A program made the position numbers and the translations under genes. The notes beneath the pieces are model-generated. The model saw nothing but the letters and a program-made list of their open reading frames with translations, was not told where the DNA came from and searched no databases. A DNA stretch of 8,656 bases from an uncultured Propionibacteriaceae bacterium (lineage in GTDB: Bacteria > Actinomycetota > Actinomycetes > Propionibacteriales > Propionibacteriaceae). The stretch's first letter is position 1. Every line of letters starts with the position of its first letter. Shown one piece after another: positions 6,190-8,656 of this stretch. The stretch is taken from assembly GCA_937988865.1 (NCBI GenBank), contig CALKHV010000130.1, positions 1 to 8,656 of the forward strand. The letters are read 5' to 3'.

Positions 6190-7602
6190 ATGACAGCACG
6201 CCACATCGCACCAGACCTGCCGGAGTCCCTGGACACCCCCATGGAGGCGCCCGAAACCGGGGCTGAGTCGGGAGGCGAGCCATCGACGCGTCCGTCCTCA
6301 GCTGAACCCAGGTCGCGGCTGCGCGGCTTCGTCGGCGTCCTCGGCCCGGGACTTGTGACCGGTGTGGCGGACGACGACCCGTCCGGTGTGGCGACATACT
6401 CCCAGGCGGGCGCGGCGCTGGGCGTCGGGATGCTGTGGACGGCCCCCGCCACCCTGCCGCTGATGTACGCCGTGCAAGAGATCTGCGACCGGACGGCGCT
6501 GGCCACCGGCGACAGCCTGGGCACCCTCGTACGACGCCGCTTTCCCCGCCGTGCCCGCTGGGTGGTGGGGGTGCTCGTGGTGGCCCTGATCGTGGCCAAC
6601 TGCCTGAACGTGGCCGCCGACCTCGCAGCCATCGGCTCGGGGATGGAACTGCTCGGTGCCGGACCACCCCACCTCTGGGCCGCGATCGCAGGTCTCGGAC
6701 TCACGGCTGCTCTCGTGTGGGGGTCGTTCGAGCGGCTGGCGAAGGTCTTCAAGTGGCTGTGCCTGGTGCTGCTCGGGTACGTCGGCGTCCTGGTGGTCGC
6801 GGACGTTCCGTGGGGCGAAGTGGCCAGGGGGACCCTCGGACTGCGGATGACCTGGACCTGGAGCACGATCGGCCTCGTCGTGGCAGTCCTCGGAACCACG
6901 ATCTCCCCCTACATGTTCTTCTGGCAGAGCGGGCACCGGATCGAGGAGCTGCGCGCCGAGTCGGGGACCCCGCACGCGTCGAAGCCACTGTCTGAACGAC
7001 CCGACCACCACGCGGTCCGCAAGCTCTTCCTGGCCCGGATCGACGTGTTCATCGGCATGCTGGTGAGCACCGCGGCGATGTTCGCGATCATGGTGGCGAC
7101 CGCCTCGACCGTCGGACGCAACGGTCCCGCCACCATCAATACCGCTGCGGACGCCGCCAAGGCGCTGGCCCCGATCGCCGGGCCGTTCGCTTCGATCATC
7201 TTCGCGATCGGCTTCGTCGCCACGGGAGTGCTCGCCGTGCCGGTGCTGGCCAGCTCGGGCTCGATCGCCCTGGCGAGCCTGCTCGGCAAGCCATGGGGTT
7301 TCAACCGCTCCCTGCGCCACGCGCCCCTGTTCTACGGGCTGATCGGCGTCGGCATCCTCGGCGGCATCGCCATCTCGTACTTCTCGAACAATCCCGTGGG
7401 ACTCCTGGTGTTGAGCGCGATGATCAACGGCATCGCCGCAGCGCCGTTCCTGGTGGTGGTCATGCTCGTCTCAAACAGTCGCACGTTGATGGGCAGCTAT
7501 CGCAACGGCCGGCTCGCCACGTTTGTCGGCTGGCTGACCGTCGCGATCATGACGGTGGCGGGCATCGCCGGCCTCTACGTCACCATCGTCAACCCGAAGT
7601 AG
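6190..7602 (+). CDS. Nramp-superfamily divalent metal transporter with non-classical metal site
   Basis: A 470-residue inner-membrane transporter of the Nramp/SLC11 superfamily, with about eleven hydrophobic segments after a polar N-terminal tail of some 45 residues. Segment one contains GPGLVTGVADDDPSG (52-66) and then YSQAGA; the classical Nramp motif there is DPGN. Segment six contains GTTISPYMFFWQ (235-246), where classical manganese/iron transporters have MPH. The Asp-Pro helix break is kept, but the Asn and the Met that coordinate soft metal are replaced. The cargo is therefore uncertain; Mg2+ or another hard divalent ion is possible by analogy with Nramp-related magnesium transporters. 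The ATG at 6190 has AGGAGG at 6180-6185, four bases upstream, and is preferred over the in-frame ATG at 6241. An efflux-type transporter follows 84 bases later on the same strand. Confidence 0.88.
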   Translation: MTARHIAPDLPESLDTPMEAPETGAESGGEPSTRPSSAEPRSRLRGFVGVLGPGLVTGVADDDPSGVATYSQAGAALGVGMLWTAPATLPLMYAVQEICDRTALATGDSLGTLVRRRFPRRARWVVGVLVVALIVANCLNVAADLAAIGSGMELLGAGPPHLWAAIAGLGLTAALVWGSFERLAKVFKWLCLVLLGYVGVLVVADVPWGEVARGTLGLRMTWTWSTIGLVVAVLGTTISPYMFFWQSGHRIEELRAESGTPHASKPLSERPDHHAVRKLFLARIDVFIGMLVSTAAMFAIMVATASTVGRNGPATINTAADAAKALAPIAGPFASIIFAIGFVATGVLAVPVLASSGSIALASLLGKPWGFNRSLRHAPLFYGLIGVGILGGIAISYFSNNPVGLLVLSAMINGIAAAPFLVVVMLVSNSRTLMGSYRNGRLATFVGWLTVAIMTVAGIAGLYVTIVNPK

Positions 7603-7659
7603 TCGAGCCCGATGCGTCCACAAACGTCGACGACTGGCGGCGTTCGCGCCCCGCACGAC

Positions 7660-7675
7660 GCACGAGGGCCCGTGC
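7660..7675 (+). promoter_or_regulatory. Small inverted repeat just upstream of the CDF gene
   Basis: GCACG (7660-7664) and CGTGC (7671-7675) form a perfect five-base stem with a six-base loop. No T-run follows, so it is not a good intrinsic terminator for the Nramp gene. It could be an operator or leader hairpin of the efflux gene, 11 bases before its GTG. Confidence 0.2.
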
Positions 7676-7686
7676 GAAGATCAAAC

Positions 7687-8656
7687 GTGAACAACGACGT
7701 GCCCACCAACCGGGCGGGGAGCCAGCAAGGCTCCGAGAGTCTACGAACCGTCCTCATCGCCCTCGCCGCGAACGTCGTGATCGCCGCCTTGAAGTCGGTC
7801 GTCGCGGCGGGCACCGGCTCGGCGTCCATGGTGGCGGAGGCGGCGCACTCGTGGGCGGACGCCGGCAACGAGGTGTTCCTGTTGATCGCGGAACGTCGGT
7901 CAGAGAAGCAGGCCGATCCTGGCCACCCCTTGGGTTTCGGGCGCGAGGCGTACGTGTGGTCGATGCTCGCCGCCTTCGGACTGTTCGCCGTGGGTGCGAC
8001 GGTGTCGGTCATTCACGGCATCACCGCCTTCGGCGACGCGGGCGGCGAGACCGACTACTTCTGGGCCTACGTGGTTCTCGGCCTGGCGTTCCTGCTCGAG
8101 GGCATCTCGTTCCTGCAGGCGCGTCGGCAGGTGCGGTCGGCCGCGGCGCGAGCCGACATGGGGCGGCTGGAGTACCTGACCAACACCTCGAACCCCACCC
8201 TGCGAGCCGTGTTCTTCGAGGACGCTGCCGCGCTCGTCGGCATTCTGATCGCCGCCACGGGCCTCGGATTGCACCAGATCACGGGCAACGCGGTCTGGGA
8301 CGCGATCGGGTCGATCCTGGTGGGGCTGTTGTTGGGCGTGATCGCCATCTATCTGCTGGCGCGCAACATGGCGTTCCTCGTGGGCCAGGTCGCGGACGAG
8401 CGGTACACCGATGCCGTCCTGTCGTGGCTGCTGGAGCGTCCCGAAGTCCAGGACGTCACCTACCTGCACCTCGAGTACGTCGGTCCGCAGAAGATCTTCA
8501 TCGTCGGTGCGGTCGACCTCGCGGGCAACAATCCCGAGAGCCAGGCGGCTGCGGAGCTGGAGCGGCTCGAGAAATTGCTGGAGCAGGGTCCTGCCGTGGC
8601 GCGAGCGGTGTTGTCCCTGGCCGCGCCCGGCCAGGCTCCCTTGCGTCCTGTTGGGT
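7687..8656 (+). CDS. Cation diffusion facilitator (CDF) family transporter, 3' end cut by the window
   Basis: An open frame of at least 323 residues runs off the window. CDF proteins export divalent metals from the cytoplasm in exchange for protons. About six membrane segments are seen near residues 20-42, 47-68, 90-113, 124-145, 174-195 and 206-228. A soluble C-terminal domain follows from about 235, with VQDVTYLHLEYVGPQKIFIV resembling the usual ferredoxin-like dimerisation fold. Segment two carries AEAAHSWADAGNE, giving H54 and D58 at the metal-site spacing. Segment five carries FFEDAAALVG (176-185), lacking the HxxxD of zinc exporters. HPLGFGRE at 80-87 is a family signature. The GTG at 7687 is preferred; an in-frame GTG at 7672 lies inside a small inverted repeat, and neither has a strong ribosome site. 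Only a few residues are probably missing at the end. Its metal is unknown. Confidence 0.88.
   Translation, partial: MNNDVPTNRAGSQQGSESLRTVLIALAANVVIAALKSVVAAGTGSASMVAEAAHSWADAGNEVFLLIAERRSEKQADPGHPLGFGREAYVWSMLAAFGLFAVGATVSVIHGITAFGDAGGETDYFWAYVVLGLAFLLEGISFLQARRQVRSAAARADMGRLEYLTNTSNPTLRAVFFEDAAALVGILIAATGLGLHQITGNAVWDAIGSILVGLLLGVIAIYLLARNMAFLVGQVADERYTDAVLSWLLERPEVQDVTYLHLEYVGPQKIFIVGAVDLAGNNPESQAAAELERLEKLLEQGPAVARAVLSLAAPGQAPLRPVG

Noticed and set aside
5022..6899. Long leftward open frame (625 codons) across the 528-residue gene and the Nramp gene
   Set aside because: It spans two rightward genes and their spacer, and its translation is Ser/Arg/Thr-rich low-complexity sequence.
7603..7686. 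Intrinsic terminator after the Nramp gene
   Set aside because: The only stem is five base pairs with no T-run after it.

Overview
The window is GC-rich, tightly packed bacterial DNA. The probable DUF222/HNH endonuclease tail, the DUF5134-type membrane protein, the GTG starts and the likely leaderless promoters all point to a high-GC actinobacterium, perhaps Nocardioidaceae or a relative. That placement is inferred from gene content and codon use, not from a marker gene.

Left part (1-2040). The end of a rightward gene, probably a DUF222/HNH endonuclease, converges on a leftward membrane protein with a His-rich loop. Upstream of that lies a leftward higB-higA toxin-antitoxin pair. Its promoter appears to carry overlapping palindromes in the -35/-10 spacer and to start transcription at the GTG of higB. 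Between higB and the next gene is a short leftover of the N-terminus of a nitronate monooxygenase-type gene. This suggests that the toxin-antitoxin module, or a deletion bringing it in, cut that gene.

Middle (2038-4524). A large leftward gene encodes a two-domain beta-oxidation enzyme, with 3-hydroxyacyl-CoA dehydrogenase at the N-terminus and enoyl-CoA hydratase at the C-terminus, and with all expected catalytic residues. A short divergent promoter region with a perfect palindrome separates it from the rightward genes.

Right part (4525-8656). Three rightward genes follow: a 528-residue protein that I do not recognise, with two similar segments and a coiled-coil tail; an Nramp-superfamily transporter whose two metal-site motifs are altered from the classical ones; and a cation diffusion facilitator that runs off the window end. 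Gaps of 78 and 84 bases would allow co-transcription, and the last two suggest divalent-metal uptake paired with efflux. The unrecognised protein is the best candidate for something undescribed. No tRNA, rRNA, CRISPR array, insertion sequence or convincing intrinsic terminator was seen.
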